Positions 9,698-23,531 of a stretch of 64,000 nt of DNA are shown one piece after another. The DNA comes from Conoideocrella luteorostrata (lineage: Eukaryota; Ascomycota; Sordariomycetes; Hypocreales; Clavicipitaceae): contig JASWJB010000007.1 of NCBI GenBank assembly GCA_032433595.1, positions 62,001 to 126,000 of the forward strand. Reading direction: 5' to 3'. The translations under genes and the position numbers were made by a program. Under the pieces are notes generated by a model, which was not told the origin of the DNA, ran no database searches, and saw nothing but the letters and a program-made list of their open reading frames with translations. Numbering within the stretch: position 1 is the first letter of the stretch; each line of letters starts with the position of its first letter.

Positions 9698-12026
9698 ATG
9701 AGATCTCAGCAACGCCATGATCAGGCAGCTGCGCGCAAGAGATGCAGCCGAGCATGTGACATGTAAGCTCACCCATTTATTTAGTTCTTAATCGCCAGAT
9801 AGCACACTCTTCTAATCATGTTTTTATTTTTGCCGCCTTGCCAGGTGCAAGCGACGAAAAGAGCGTTGCGACGGTCGTCAGCCATGCGGCCGCTGTACAG
9901 AGCGTAGAGTCCAGAGCGACTGTCGGTTCGACACCGAGCATGGCGGACGGAGCGGCAAGGCAACCAGTAGCAGACAGCGAGGCTCTTCGATATCCAGCTC
10001 CAAGGCTCGCTCTGCTACAGAACCGGCTTCAGTAGCCATTGATATGAGCATGGACATGGAAAACTCATCGCCGTCTGCCCCATCACCTCTGGACCAGTCG
10101 CGGCTCATTCTCGACAAGAAGGGACGCTTCATGTATCTCGGAGATTCAGCGAACCCGTCTTTTTTGCAGGCCATTAGACGAATTGTTAGAGAGACTCAAG
10201 GCCCTTGTGCATTTGTTGACGATCCTCTGCGTCCTTGCATGGTGGAAGCATCTCCAGAAGGTGCACCGGCCTGGCTGGATGCAGGGTCCGACCAGGAAGC
10301 ACCGCCAACATTTACGGAGGATGAAGCCCAACACTTCGCTTCTCAATACTATTTATGTACAAATGGCATCATTGATCTATTTGATAAGACGCTGCTCCTA
10401 AACCAGCTCCCACAGGCTGTTTCCAGGAACGCTGTTGCGCTTCCACTCGCCAAACCGATAGTATATCTCGTCCTCGCTATTGGCGCTCAGGCTTCACCCA
10501 AGGAGTTTGGAGAAATCCCCGAAACCTGCTTCAACTACGGTCGCTACCTCTCCGCGCGATATCTCATGGAGGACCCAAGTACACTGACGGTCGAAGCATA
10601 CCTCCTGATCACCATGTACCTGCTGGCTTCATCTCGGAGGAATGCGGCCTTTATGCACTTGGGCTTTGCTGTAAGAGCAGCATACGCTTTGGGGCTGCAC
10701 TTGAAGCCGGTTTCCATGCGTTTCACAGCCGAGGAGTTCAAGCATCGAGAGCGAATCTGGCGATCACTCAGAAGCATGGATATCCTCACTAGTGCGATGC
10801 TGGGCCGGCCGCCATCGACTAAAGAAACGCGAGACACGAGGTCACCAGAAGATTACTCGGCGTGCAACGATATTCTCACAATTATGGACGACGTATTGAC
10901 CAATGTGTACGAGCAGAGACAAATATCGGCTATTACGCTGAACAGAGTAGCGTCGCGGCAGCGGGAATGGGCAGCGGTCTTTGTGCGCGGCTTGTCGGTG
11001 GACAACATTCAACCAGAGGAACAGATCGAAGGGGGCAGCGTCCCTAATATCGGACTGACGCATATCAAAATCGTGTTCCACTGGACAGTCATGCTGTTGA
11101 CTCGACCCTTCCTGTCGGAGCGGGTAGCCGCGCATGCTCGACAGGTGGCATCTGGGATGCAAAGTACGACACAGTCGTGGACACCGGCAGAGTCGTCGAG
11201 AATCCTGGCTCATGCGTGCGTCAATTCCGCGATTCGAACCCTCGCACTCCTGGAACCGCTGATTGACCATTGGGATACGCCGAAACGCCTCCCCTTCAGC
11301 ATCACCTGCGTCGTGCATTCCGCGTTGGTTGTCGGGTTGGCTCATTTTGGTGACATGCATCAGATATTCCCGCTTGACAAGTTCATGTACACAGCGCGCA
11401 GTTTGCTGCAGCGATTTTCAAGCGACGCGATTGCGTCAAGAAACTGCAACATCATACAGTATCTGCACGAAGCGTGCCAGGCCTATTCGGAGAAGAGGCA
11501 TGCCGCGACGATGAACATCGAAGGCCAGCTCATTAGCAGTCTGTTCGGCCAGCTTCATTACACGCCGCCTGGGAACGAGGCCTTTGCCAACGCCCAGCGG
11601 CAGGACTATCACGCTGTTGACGGAGTCGAATCGACAAAGGATAGCGTTAGTTTGATCGACAAGGCATTCGGATCAAACGATGCGGCGGATAACACTTGGG
11701 ACAATGTCTCTGTTGCTGGCGGTGATGGTGCCGGTGGCGGCGCTGGTGGCGGCGCTGGTGATGATAATGATGCCAATGCAAATAAGCAAAACCCAAAACC
11801 AACCGATTCAATCCAACCATTGTCACCGAACTCCATGCCCGCCGCGGCTCAGAAGCTAGATGACAATGATTCTAATATTGCCAACATGAGTGTTGGTGTT
11901 TCCGGCATAATGGACAGCAGTAATATATTGGGCGAATCGGATATCGTCAATCTAGAGTCTCAAGAGGAGTTAGTCTCACTGTATGCACTGATTGATACCT
12001 CTGGGGGCTACTTGGGGCTTGAGTAA
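9698..12026 (+). CDS. Zn2Cys6 transcription factor with fungal_trans domain
   Basis: Two exons (9698-9762, 9845-12026) encode 748 residues. The intron (GTAAGC...CCAG) falls inside the zinc cluster; without exon 1 the protein would lack part of its DNA-binding domain. The cluster cysteines are C20, C23, C30, C36, C39 and C48 (CDMCKRRKERCDG, CGRC). It is followed by a Ser-rich linker and a middle homology region typical of fungal_trans (YLLITMYLLASSRRNAAFMHLGFAVRAAYALGLH split over about residues 295-330, then RRxWRSL-like HRERIWRSLRSMD). The C-terminus has a Gly/Ala run (GGGAGGGAG) and acidic low-complexity stretches that may activate transcription. It acts in the nucleus as a DNA-binding regulator, probably at CGG-containing sites. 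Its targets are unknown; the next gene downstream is a zinc-region protein on the same strand. Confidence 0.9.
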
Positions 12027-12180
12027 GCGTTACTCTGTGCTGGGAACTACAATATGCTGCATCTGCGTGTGCCTCCCCCCTGCTCGAAAATGTGGTGAAG
12101 GTCGCATGCTGACTAGCTAGTCAAGCAGCCTGCATGACTAGAGGGTGGCAGTGTAGAAACAAGGCCATAGGACAGCAAAC

Positions 12181-12390
12181 GCACAATTGTGCGGACTTGA
12201 GATCGCGCCAGTTCGGTGCTTAATACAAACCGCATTGGACTTGTCGAAACGAAATGGACGTCACTATTCAGCGGCCCTGACGTGCAGCGAGCGCACAAAT
12301 GTGCGCAGTTTTGACCACATCGACCCAGCGTTTAACATAAAGTGCATTAAACCTCTCGCGACGAAATGAACATCGCTGTTCAGCGATGCC
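12181..12390. repeat. Imperfect tandem duplication in promoter
   Basis: Two diverged copies, about 12181-12276 and 12293-12390 (period about 112 bases), lie just before the ATG at 12401. Copy 1 starts with the perfect palindrome GCACAATTGTGC and copy 2 with GCACAAATGTGC. Both continue with GCATT then ACGAAATG and end in TTCAGCG. The duplication covers most of the presumed core promoter and leader of the next gene. Confidence 0.6.
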
Positions 12391-12400
12391 TTAGTACATC

Positions 12401-14242
12401 ATGTCTGATTACTGCCAGAATTTTGCTGTCTTGGGGGGCAGTTTTCAGCTCCCCAGCGATGGGTTTATGCCTATTAATGCAGACGACAGACCAGACACCG
12501 CCCGCAAAGGCATAGAGAAATCGGCTTCGGTACAAACCGGTTCGGCACAATACGGCGACTTAGGCTCCAAACTTTCTGAAAAGCTTAGGATTATCAACAC
12601 GCCGCCCCGGAAAGGGACCATACCTCACCAAATACGGCAAGCTATTGCGGCTAAACGGAACGATAGGCGGTTCTATTCACGCCCAGCTTGGTTTCAAGAA
12701 GTACTATTCGGTATTGGTACGAGATGGGACAACGAACCATTGCCCGTGCCCGCATCATGGCTAGCCGAGGACTTGTCGAAGCTGCGGAAGCTTTCCAAAC
12801 GTCGAGAAATGCATGACATTTTGTTTTGGAAAAACATCAAGCCATCGACGAAACTCTTCAAGATCCGCAGCAGTACCATCCATGCCGGTCTGGATCGAGA
12901 GATTACGGAGCTCGACGACAAACGTGTCTCACTCAAACTACCACCAACAATGGGTGTGAGGAACTGGCAACCTGCAAGCTCAAATTGTGCACCGGTCAAC
13001 GAAAACGAGAACCACGAATGTATGACAGAATATTCGGGTGACGAGTCGGTCGATACCGAGTCCATTTGGACATCCGAGTATTCAGAAGATGTTCCTGAGC
13101 TCGATTATGGACATCCCCTCTGGAGCATAATATCTGGAGCGGTACAGAAAACAGTGGAAGCTTTTCTAGCCTCCTCGCCAAGCCAGGACGATGATCATAT
13201 ACATCAAGTTCCCGGCGGGCAGTCCGACACTAGACAAGGAACTTGCTCTGCGGGGGGTAGTTCCCTAGAGTCAGGACAGTCCAATGCCATGGAGGGTAGT
13301 AGAAAGAAACGCGCCCGTAGTGCTTTCAGCCAGGGAGAGGAAGCAGAGGATGAAAATGGCAACGGCGGTCAAAATGGTCAGTCCCAACAGGGAAAGGGAA
13401 TGGACAGTGACAAACCTTGCTTCGCCTGCCCTTTCGCCAAAGCCAACCCCCTTAAGCACAATGATTGTAATTCATACAAACTCACCAGGATTCGAGACGT
13501 CAAACAGCATCTCTTTCGCCGCCATAAACTCCCCATATATTGCCCGCGATGCAAAGAAACATTCGGAACTGAGGCTGATAGGGATGAGCACGGAGTGAGT
13601 GCTATTCCCTGCACCGCTAGCAGTATCACAGTAGAAGGAATCAACGACAGCCAGAGAGAACAGCTACAGAAGTCATCTCGAGATTTAGATCCCAAGGCCA
13701 AATGGTTCGAAATGTTCAAAATCCTTTTCCCTGGTCATCGACTACCAACTTCTGCGTACAAAGACGCCAACCTGTCCGCGAAGCATCAAGGCTACCAAGA
13801 CTATATGCACGACGTGGGGCCGGATATTTTATTGTCGTACTTAAACGAACACAGCCCGCAGCTCGTATCTATTCCTGGTTACTTCCCCATCGCCCCGGTT
13901 ATGCCGCATATTTTGAGAGGAGGAATTCAAGAAATCACCCGGCAGTGGCAGGCTGTGACAGGCACCACAGCTTTGGAACTGCCAGACGATAGCATTGACT
14001 CTTCTTCCGGTCCAGCGGAGACTTGGCTGTCGAACACAGGAAATCTTGATCAGTCGTGCACAGTTGGTACCAATACGGAAGACGGTTTACTTGATCAGCA
14101 GCCTTACAACTACCAACTTAATCCGGCTACAAACGGCAACGAACCTGTCCAAAATCGTGACGCGACAGAACATAACGCGGCGATAGCAGCACCAGCCCCA
14201 TCGCTCGGTACTTACTATGATGATATCATGTGGTATGATTAG
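12401..14242 (+). CDS. Fungal protein with C2H2-like zinc region
   Basis: A 613-residue single-exon protein. The middle (from about residue 340) reads CFACPF, then RIRDVKQHLFRRHKLPIYC and PRCKETFGTEADRDEH. Cysteines at about 340, 343, 381 and 384 with histidines in QHLFRRH and DEH form a zinc region recognised from a large family of ascomycete hypothetical proteins. The downstream WFEMFKILFPGH is a conserved partner block of that family. The N-terminal third is basic and unstructured, with acidic stretches around residues 205-235 (DESVDTESIWTSEYSEDVPE). Nuclear or nucleic-acid-binding function is possible but unproven. It is transcribed in the same direction as the Zn2Cys6 regulator 375 bases upstream. 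The family is recognised; the function is unknown. Confidence 0.75.
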   Translation: MSDYCQNFAVLGGSFQLPSDGFMPINADDRPDTARKGIEKSASVQTGSAQYGDLGSKLSEKLRIINTPPRKGTIPHQIRQAIAAKRNDRRFYSRPAWFQEVLFGIGTRWDNEPLPVPASWLAEDLSKLRKLSKRREMHDILFWKNIKPSTKLFKIRSSTIHAGLDREITELDDKRVSLKLPPTMGVRNWQPASSNCAPVNENENHECMTEYSGDESVDTESIWTSEYSEDVPELDYGHPLWSIISGAVQKTVEAFLASSPSQDDDHIHQVPGGQSDTRQGTCSAGGSSLESGQSNAMEGSRKKRARSAFSQGEEAEDENGNGGQNGQSQQGKGMDSDKPCFACPFAKANPLKHNDCNSYKLTRIRDVKQHLFRRHKLPIYCPRCKETFGTEADRDEHGVSAIPCTASSITVEGINDSQREQLQKSSRDLDPKAKWFEMFKILFPGHRLPTSAYKDANLSAKHQGYQDYMHDVGPDILLSYLNEHSPQLVSIPGYFPIAPVMPHILRGGIQEITRQWQAVTGTTALELPDDSIDSSSGPAETWLSNTGNLDQSCTVGTNTEDGLLDQQPYNYQLNPATNGNEPVQNRDATEHNAAIAAPAPSLGTYYDDIMWYD

Positions 14243-14867
14243 GTGAATTGTTCGACTTCACCTGAATAGTCTCAGCCTCGGATATATTCAGGTCGGAGGC
14301 GCTCATTTCTGAGCTATTCAAGGGGCAGCAGCCAGCATGGTGTTCAATCACCACCACGTACTTGAAACCGATCCTAGTATATTTTTCTTTGTCCAAATTT
14401 CTTTCTTTTGGGGTCTGCAGACTCCTGGATTTGTAACTCAAAATTACACACGCCAGCTATACCCTACCACATTGACCAATTTTACTACATACAGAGTATT
14501 TTGTGTCATGAGACTCGGTGTAGGCCCAGCTGTAAACAGAGTTCGGACCGCAGAAGACATGATTTTATTATATATTTCTTCCTCGTACTTCCAATACTTA
14601 TGTACGATATATTACCCACCGGTACATATGTGGCTACGAATTCACTCGCCAGCACCAGCCATGATATATGAACAAATAGTATTCTTGTTATCTAGTCTGT
14701 GTACAGTCATCCTCATACATCTCATGCATCTGCAAATTTCCTTTTCCTTTTCTTTTTAGAGCAAGAATTCTAGCACTGCAGTTGCAGCCCGCATAGCGTC
14801 TCTTTAAAAAAAATAACAATTCCTGGTATCTCACGATCTATGGCTCAAATGACAACGCATTGGCTTT
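14243..14867. other. Convergent 3' intergenic region
   Basis: This AT-rich DNA lies between two converging genes. It has C/T-rich runs at about 14738-14757 and TATA-like and AATAAA-like patches. No gene is supported. Confidence 0.4.
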
Positions 14868-15935
14868 TTAAAAGAGTGGCACATCGGCCACGTTTTCGTA
14901 ATCCACGTTATTCGGCGCAGACTCAATCCGGTCGATGCAAGTGCCAAAGATGCGGTCCCAAAGTCTCGTCTGCTTTCCATAGTTATGGCTCTTTCGCCAG
15001 CCTTTCCGGTGATGCAAGTCGTGATCTTCCAGAACAAGCTCCGCGTTAAAGTACCGCAGGATAGGGTGGAATGGCGACAGGCCGGTGGCATGAAGACGAA
15101 GCCCGCTGTGGCCAGCAACTTCAATGAAAGTGATGTACTGATGGCACATCCACCATTCGTAAAAGCCCAGCGGCAATCCCATCGCCCGAAGGGACATGAA
15201 GGTCATGAATGGAATGCCGACAAGGTCAAAAAACTCTTGTTCTTCGTCGGCGTACGCTGTGAGCAGCGGGTTGGGATGCTTGGTCAAGTGATGCGTGCGG
15301 TGGTACTTCCAAAGGAACGAGACATCATGCATCAGACGGTGGTACCAGTAGAACCAAAAGTCCAAGACGACGCCGTAGAGGCCAAGTTCAAGGACCAGCC
15401 ACGCCCACCATTTCCAGTTGGTGAGGACGTCGATTGGCTGGACAGCATGGTTGTAAGAAAGGTAGAGGGTCATGATGACTCTACCGCCAGTGCCTTTGAG
15501 AACAGATGACAGAACCTTGTGGACTCCGACATCCGGGATACCATCGCGCTCGTGAACATCGCCATCGAGGTATCCATATACTTGCCCCATGCGTCGGATA
15601 ATTTGCGACTCGTGAATCAGGATGATGTTGAAGGCATTAAAGTACAGAGCGAACATGATGAGGTAGTTCAGGCTTTGCCATCCGGTAACTGCCAAGATGG
15701 CTTGTTGGACGAGAAGTGGTGCGACAGCATGTACGAGCACCCAGACATTCATGGATCGATGTGTTAGGTACGGGATCTTGTCTGTTTTGGCATACTTGGG
15801 GACAGGCTTGTCCAGGGCGAGGGGGTGCGCATCGGTAAGTTCCAGAAACCAATGGCTGAGTCCCCATGTCTTCTTGTCGGCGAATCGCCATGTAGACTTC
15901 ATAGAGTCCTTGGGGTTGGCGCTTCCTGTCGACAT
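14868..15935 (-). CDS. Fatty acid hydroxylase / sterol desaturase superfamily enzyme
   Basis: The single exon encodes 355 residues. The diagnostic di-iron histidine boxes are all present: HRLMH (199-203), HRTHH (212-216) and HDLHH (305-309), with further conserved His in VAGHSG. Hydrophobic spans occur around 64-85, 91-108 and 170-195, as expected for an ER membrane enzyme with its histidines on the cytosolic face. Members oxidise lipids such as sterols, sphingoid bases or fatty acids using O2 and cytochrome b5 electrons. The sequence is not close enough to ERG3, ERG25 or SUR2 by eye to choose a substrate. The ATG at 15935 is the first in frame and gives a sensible soluble N-terminus. A perfect 10-bp inverted repeat lies about 265 bases upstream. 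Confidence 0.85.
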   Translation of the reverse strand: MSTGSANPKDSMKSTWRFADKKTWGLSHWFLELTDAHPLALDKPVPKYAKTDKIPYLTHRSMNVWVLVHAVAPLLVQQAILAVTGWQSLNYLIMFALYFNAFNIILIHESQIIRRMGQVYGYLDGDVHERDGIPDVGVHKVLSSVLKGTGGRVIMTLYLSYNHAVQPIDVLTNWKWWAWLVLELGLYGVVLDFWFYWYHRLMHDVSFLWKYHRTHHLTKHPNPLLTAYADEEQEFFDLVGIPFMTFMSLRAMGLPLGFYEWWMCHQYITFIEVAGHSGLRLHATGLSPFHPILRYFNAELVLEDHDLHHRKGWRKSHNYGKQTRLWDRIFGTCIDRIESAPNNVDYENVADVPLF

Positions 15936-16199
15936 GGCGTCTGATGGCGCTTGGCCAAATCTCTTACAGCCAGTAGCGGCAAGTGCTGTGTTGTATGCTC
16001 AGAAGTGAAGTCGGCTGGCAGTAGGAGGAATAGGTGAGCTCCCGCAGAGATGTGGGGATGATATTGAAAAGCTTCATAACATGTATCTTGGGTTGGACGC
16101 TGAAGTGGCGTCTTATATGAAAGTAAAAAAACGGACAACCATCAGAACGCCTTTCGTACCGGTCCGGCTGCGGGACAACATCAATCGTCTCGAAGCCGT

Positions 16200-16222
16200 G
16201 TCTGTGGGGCTCCCCCACAGAC
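16200..16222. promoter_or_regulatory. Perfect 10-bp inverted repeat
   Basis: GTCTGTGGGG and CCCCACAGAC flank a 3-base centre (CTC). It sits about 265 bases upstream of the ATG of the minus-strand hydroxylase gene. Such a dyad could bind a dimeric regulator; no regulator is known for it here. Confidence 0.35.
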
Positions 16223-19200
16223 GCAGTTCGCGCTTAGTACGGAGTAGAGTGGGTGGCGAGATAACTAATTGATTCCCTAACCCGTTGATATTGCTATCGG
16301 GGCTTCAGTTGGAGAATTTTGAGATGCGGAGCCACGGAATAGCCAAATCGCTGGCTAGCTGTCTTGAATTTGCGTGACGTAGGACAATGGGAAGCGAAGT
16401 CGTCACGTCTCTTGAAGTATTTATTCTCCTTTTTTTTGGGGGGTTTTTTCCGCTTCTCTTTGTCTCCTATCAGAATTCAATTCGTCGTTTGTCTTTCGAT
16501 TGAGATGTCAGACAGAAGACGGGCGCCAAAGTTACCCCGACGAGCCGCGATTCCGCTCCCCGCAAAATAGTGGCAGTTAACATACGGAGTAGTTGGAGCC
16601 TCAACGAGCTCATCACATCATAGATATGCTGCGATTGGATGCCTGCCCGGGTGGCAATACCCGCACTAGTTCTTGGTTTCAGGATGAAGTTAAAACGAAG
16701 TTCGGTTTGACATGCAGCTTCTTACGTGTCGGCAGCAGCTTTTTTTTTCTCCTTTCTGATTGGCTGGCAGCAATGTCTTGCTTGATTGCCACATGCAAAA
16801 AAGGGAAGTGCTTCGTAACACAATTGGTTCTAGGATGTATCATAGCTTGTTTGTTGGCCGGTACAGATTTCGGAGTGTTCACGTCATCTATCGTTGACTC
16901 GTAATGCAGTGCTCAAGTTCTGTGATAGTCCTTCATATAACTCATGAGCTTCAGCATGTGTCGAATGCGCCACAGACGGACGCATCATCGTACGCAGGGG
17001 CAACGGAGCTGATGGCAATGTCATGCTCAATTTCAGAGCAGGTCAGCGACAAGTAAACCGCAACAAGTTAAGGCGACAGCGACAAACGATTTCATCTCCA
17101 ATCCGGAAGTTTTTCGGTAGGTGAATTATGTTGTGAGAATAGCTTACGTTTTGTGCTTCAGCGATCGAGGGACGCAAGGCGCAGAATCCGTGCTGCGTCA
17201 GATCCGGCTAAATCTTGTGGTTTTGCTTCGGGGGGTTAAGAAAGCAACTGAAGCAAAATAACCTCCATGTTTACATACTATTGCGCTTGGAGCTGCATCC
17301 ATATTCTTGAGCTTCAACACCGATGCAAAACGCGCGAATGGCTCCATGGGAGACAACGGACCATGAACTGCATACCACCGGGTCATGAGTGTTGTATTCG
17401 TCATGACAATATTAGGCATGACGTCCAGAGTCAACGAGAGCCTTGGGCAGCACGTGTCAGAGTTACCCTTGAGTTAGGTTTGTATCCTGATACATTATTG
17501 TTCTCAGCAGGCTGGTAGAGGTAAATTGAGTGGTAGAACAAAGTGTTGTAACATGCGGCCATTAGTCTCTCGAAGCCAGACTAATCATAGCATATGCCAT
17601 TTTTGGGCAGATAATTATATGCATTGCCAGAATGTAATCTTGATGGAGCAGAACAGAGCAGATTATTCTCCCATGCATGTACGTCGAGGCCCTCCTTGCA
17701 CAACACAAACGCTGAAAGAAATGCACACGTTGCCTGAATTGCTTTAGGGTAGCATCAGCTGATGACACGAGATGAAGTAGGTCTTACGCCACGAACACTT
17801 CGAATAGGTAGAGACTACTATCATTTGTCAATTCTTATAAAAGATTGGAACGCCGCACGGCGCTCAGGCATATCCCAAGTTGTATTGGCGCCCAATATTC
17901 CGCTAACATCAGTTGACCTGTCCAAGACATTTTGTGCGAGCTATCAGCGAAGTCGGGGATTATTCGCAAAGTCTCGGGAATCCGCGGGTCCATCAGAGCC
18001 GGATTCGGCAAGTGATACCGACATCACGTGAGTACGGGTGCAAATGGTGACATGGGGAACCGAGGCTGTCCAGTAGAAGCAGCGAGATTGAGCATTACGA
18101 CCCATCCGCTCGCGTCATAGTACAGCCAGGTCGCGTCTGGCCTAGTTTGGAGGGTCGCCTGAGGTCGAGTGAGGGGAGGGCGCTATTGTGCGATAAAGAG
18201 GGGTCCAGGGGCGCAATCGGAGATATTGAGGGCGCTGGGCGGCAGGCAAAGCGGTCAATGAATGTCTCATGGATGTCTTCATGTCAATATGAGGTGCCTT
18301 TCTGTGCAAAGTTGCCAAAACAACTGACCCCTTTTTGCCGGAACTGGTCCATACCATTAATTCTTTTCTGGTGGCGGTAGGCTGGCGAGCCATGTTCAGC
18401 GGCAGACAAAGTCACATAATGCGACGGTCTAACTACGGCGTACGGAGTAAATAGAGGGTCCCTATTTGCTGGCCGCAGTGTGCGTTCGATGGCAATTGCA
18501 ACCCCGCAGGCGCCGCAACTCTGTTCATGGCACAGTGAACTCGCACGGTGAGAAGTGAGCTCCATTGCCAACAGGGTTGGACTCATCTGGCCCCTCGCCG
18601 GCTTTTGAGACAAGACTAATTGCTGTCCGAGGCGGTATTGTAGACGGTGAAGGTGTAAATGGGATATGTGAGACTCAATGCACGGAGTACCAATGTCACT
18701 ATTGACCACGATGGATTACGAAGTGGCAAGAGCTGCCGAGCAGCTGTCCGTACACGAGATGAGGGGCAGCGCGGGGAAGATCATAGCTACATGGCGGATT
18801 CACAGAATATCAACGCCAAGCAAACTTGACGTCGCTGTCTTTATTGAATGAGAGAGAGTGTGTGTGGTGGCATCTGTTCCTGTGTAAGAGGGAGTAGTAA
18901 TGGGGGCTGGCTACTGTTAGCATCTGGAACTTGGCAGACTCGCGACGGCATGGGTTAGACTGACGTGAGTGCTGTCGAGCTTTGCCTTCTCAGCGTCTCC
19001 ATGTTTCGTCGACGGCGGTTCGAATGGCTCCATCTGCCCCATCCTGCCCCATCTGCTCCATCGATCCTGGCACTTGGGGTGACCAACGGAAAGTCACCCA
19101 TTGGTCATGGAAGACGCAAAAAGTGGTCGATTGGTCGCAAGATGGATGGGTCTTGCACTTGCTCAACGTGCTCAATGAGCTGCACAGGAAGCTATTGTAC

Positions 19201-19358
19201 CGTACGGAGCACCAGGGACTGACTGTAGGCGGGACCCGGCGGGATCCTTGGCCGCCGCCCTCTTGCGCGGGGTCGTCGTACTGGGACCGTGTGCAGCTAC
19301 CCGGGCACTGGGTATTATGTACGTAGATGCTTCGGTTTGTTTCTTCGCAACAGCCTGA

Positions 19359-21916
<2,558 letters not shown>

Positions 21917-22505
21917 AATGTAGTATGAGAGTTATGAATTTTATGAAGCCTTTGATAGCTGGCTGGTGTGAGATAAGCCTCGACTAGTTGGCAAAAGTTA
22001 CTTGATGCAATTATTTTAACCATCGTTCTCGAGAAACATCCCACGTATATTGATGAAATTTATCAAATTGCCGACTAAGAACGTTTGAAGTCGCATTGAG
22101 AGACCAGGTGGTAATAGGAGCATGGGTGCATCGAGGAACGCTCATTGGACCGTAGATCTTCTAAACATCTGGAACATGCCCCCTCGTGAGCGGCGAGGCA
22201 CCAGGGTAAGGGTCCGATAGTGACGGTTTCAATCTGCGGTTCGTTCAGGGATGGGAGTCGATCCGAAACAAGTCTCTCTACGCAATGGATGGTCAAGCAC
22301 GAGAGCTATTCTGCGTCTGAATGAATCCTGATATTGAGCAACGTTGCGTAGAGTTTGCAACCGCATTGATCCGAGAAGTACATATATAGCCCCACATCAG
22401 TCACAAGTAATTTTTTGAAAGAAACCTGTCGATAATTACTGTTACAAACTTGGTACGACTCTTATACTTGTTCCACAACATATATGGTACATGGAAATCA
22501 CTCCG
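21917..22505. other. Convergent 3' intergenic region
   Basis: This region lies between the ends of the catalase-peroxidase and the MDR oxidoreductase genes. It is AT-rich, including TATATAG near 22383-22390. No gene is seen. Confidence 0.4.
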
Positions 22506-23531
22506 TTACACATCAATTTTGATAACAATCTTACCCTTGGCACTCCTCCTGTCCAGCTTGTCAAAAGCCTTCTGAAAGTCCTCAAACTCATACACGCTGT
22601 CCACGAGCGCCTTCACACGCCCCTGATCGACTAGCCGTGCTATGTGTGCCAATTGACTGCCTAGAGACTTGACGATGAAGAACTCGCTCTTCTTCAGCTT
22701 CTTCGTGTTTCCTTCGGGACGCAGCCGATCAGGCATGTCCGAAACGCTGATGAACTCTCCCCCGTCCTTGACCGCTCTCCACAAGCCGATCATGGTTTCG
22801 CCGCCAACGCAATCGATAACCAGGTCAAATTCTCTCTCCGAGGTGTTTTCCTCAACCCACGACTCAAGGATCTGTTTCTTATAGTCCACGACTGAGCTGG
22901 CGCCTAGACTGCGCACCTGCTCAAGCTTGTCCGTGCCGCACACACCAACGACTGAGCCCGCACCAGCACCCGCGGCGAACTGTATAGCAAAGCCGCCGAC
23001 GCTGCCACCAGCAGCGGTGATGAGCACCTTCTTCCCAGAATTTCTGTCTTTGGCTGCATCATCTCCAAACAGAGCGCTCTCTTCCAGGCTCCCGTTGACG
23101 AATAGAGCCTGCCATGCCGTTAATGCACTAAGCGGGATTGCGGCCGCGGAGATCCAGTCCAAGGACGCAGGTTTGAGGGCAAGTTCCGATTCCAGCGCGA
23201 CGGTGTACTCGCGCAGGCCACCTGGTCGCGTGGCATCGATACGGCAAAACACCTCGTCACCAGGCTTGAATGCCGAGTTGGGACCTGTCTGGACGACTGT
23301 TCCGGCGACGTCTTGGCCAGGGACCGGCTCCTTGTCAGGAGGGAAGAACTGCGGGTTCTGGCCAACCCAGGTGAGTTCACTGTAGCAGGGGGAAGTGGTG
23401 GCTACTTTGACGAGAACATCGGTAGGGCGAGACAGTTTAGGAATTGGCGTTTCGGTGAGTACCAGACCTGGGGACATCTTGTCCGGCTGGTGAACGGCAC
23501 GGATAGTCATGGGCAGCGACGGTCGCGACAT
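22506..23531 (-). CDS. Zinc-type MDR alcohol dehydrogenase / quinone oxidoreductase-like
   Basis: The 341-residue single-exon protein belongs to the medium-chain dehydrogenase/reductase superfamily. The N-terminal GroES-like half contains VPGQDVAGTVVQTG and FKPGDEVFCR. The C-terminal Rossmann half has the nucleotide loop ITAAGGSVGGFAIQFA and then GVCGTDKLEQVRSLGASSVVDY. The structural-zinc cysteine cluster of classical alcohol dehydrogenases is absent, so it fits the zinc-free NADPH:quinone/enone reductase branch. It would be a cytosolic NADPH-dependent reductase. It lies on the same strand as a Zn2Cys6 regulator and an amidohydrolase, suggesting a shared catabolic or detoxifying pathway, though this is inference. 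The exact substrate is not predictable. Confidence 0.88.
   Translation of the reverse strand: MSRPSLPMTIRAVHQPDKMSPGLVLTETPIPKLSRPTDVLVKVATTSPCYSELTWVGQNPQFFPPDKEPVPGQDVAGTVVQTGPNSAFKPGDEVFCRIDATRPGGLREYTVALESELALKPASLDWISAAAIPLSALTAWQALFVNGSLEESALFGDDAAKDRNSGKKVLITAAGGSVGGFAIQFAAGAGAGSVVGVCGTDKLEQVRSLGASSVVDYKKQILESWVEENTSEREFDLVIDCVGGETMIGLWRAVKDGGEFISVSDMPDRLRPEGNTKKLKKSEFFIVKSLGSQLAHIARLVDQGRVKALVDSVYEFEDFQKAFDKLDRRSAKGKIVIKIDV

Noticed and set aside
19018..19040. GGTTCGAATGG, resembling a tRNA T-arm
   Set aside because: No matching acceptor stem, D-arm or anticodon arm could be built around it.
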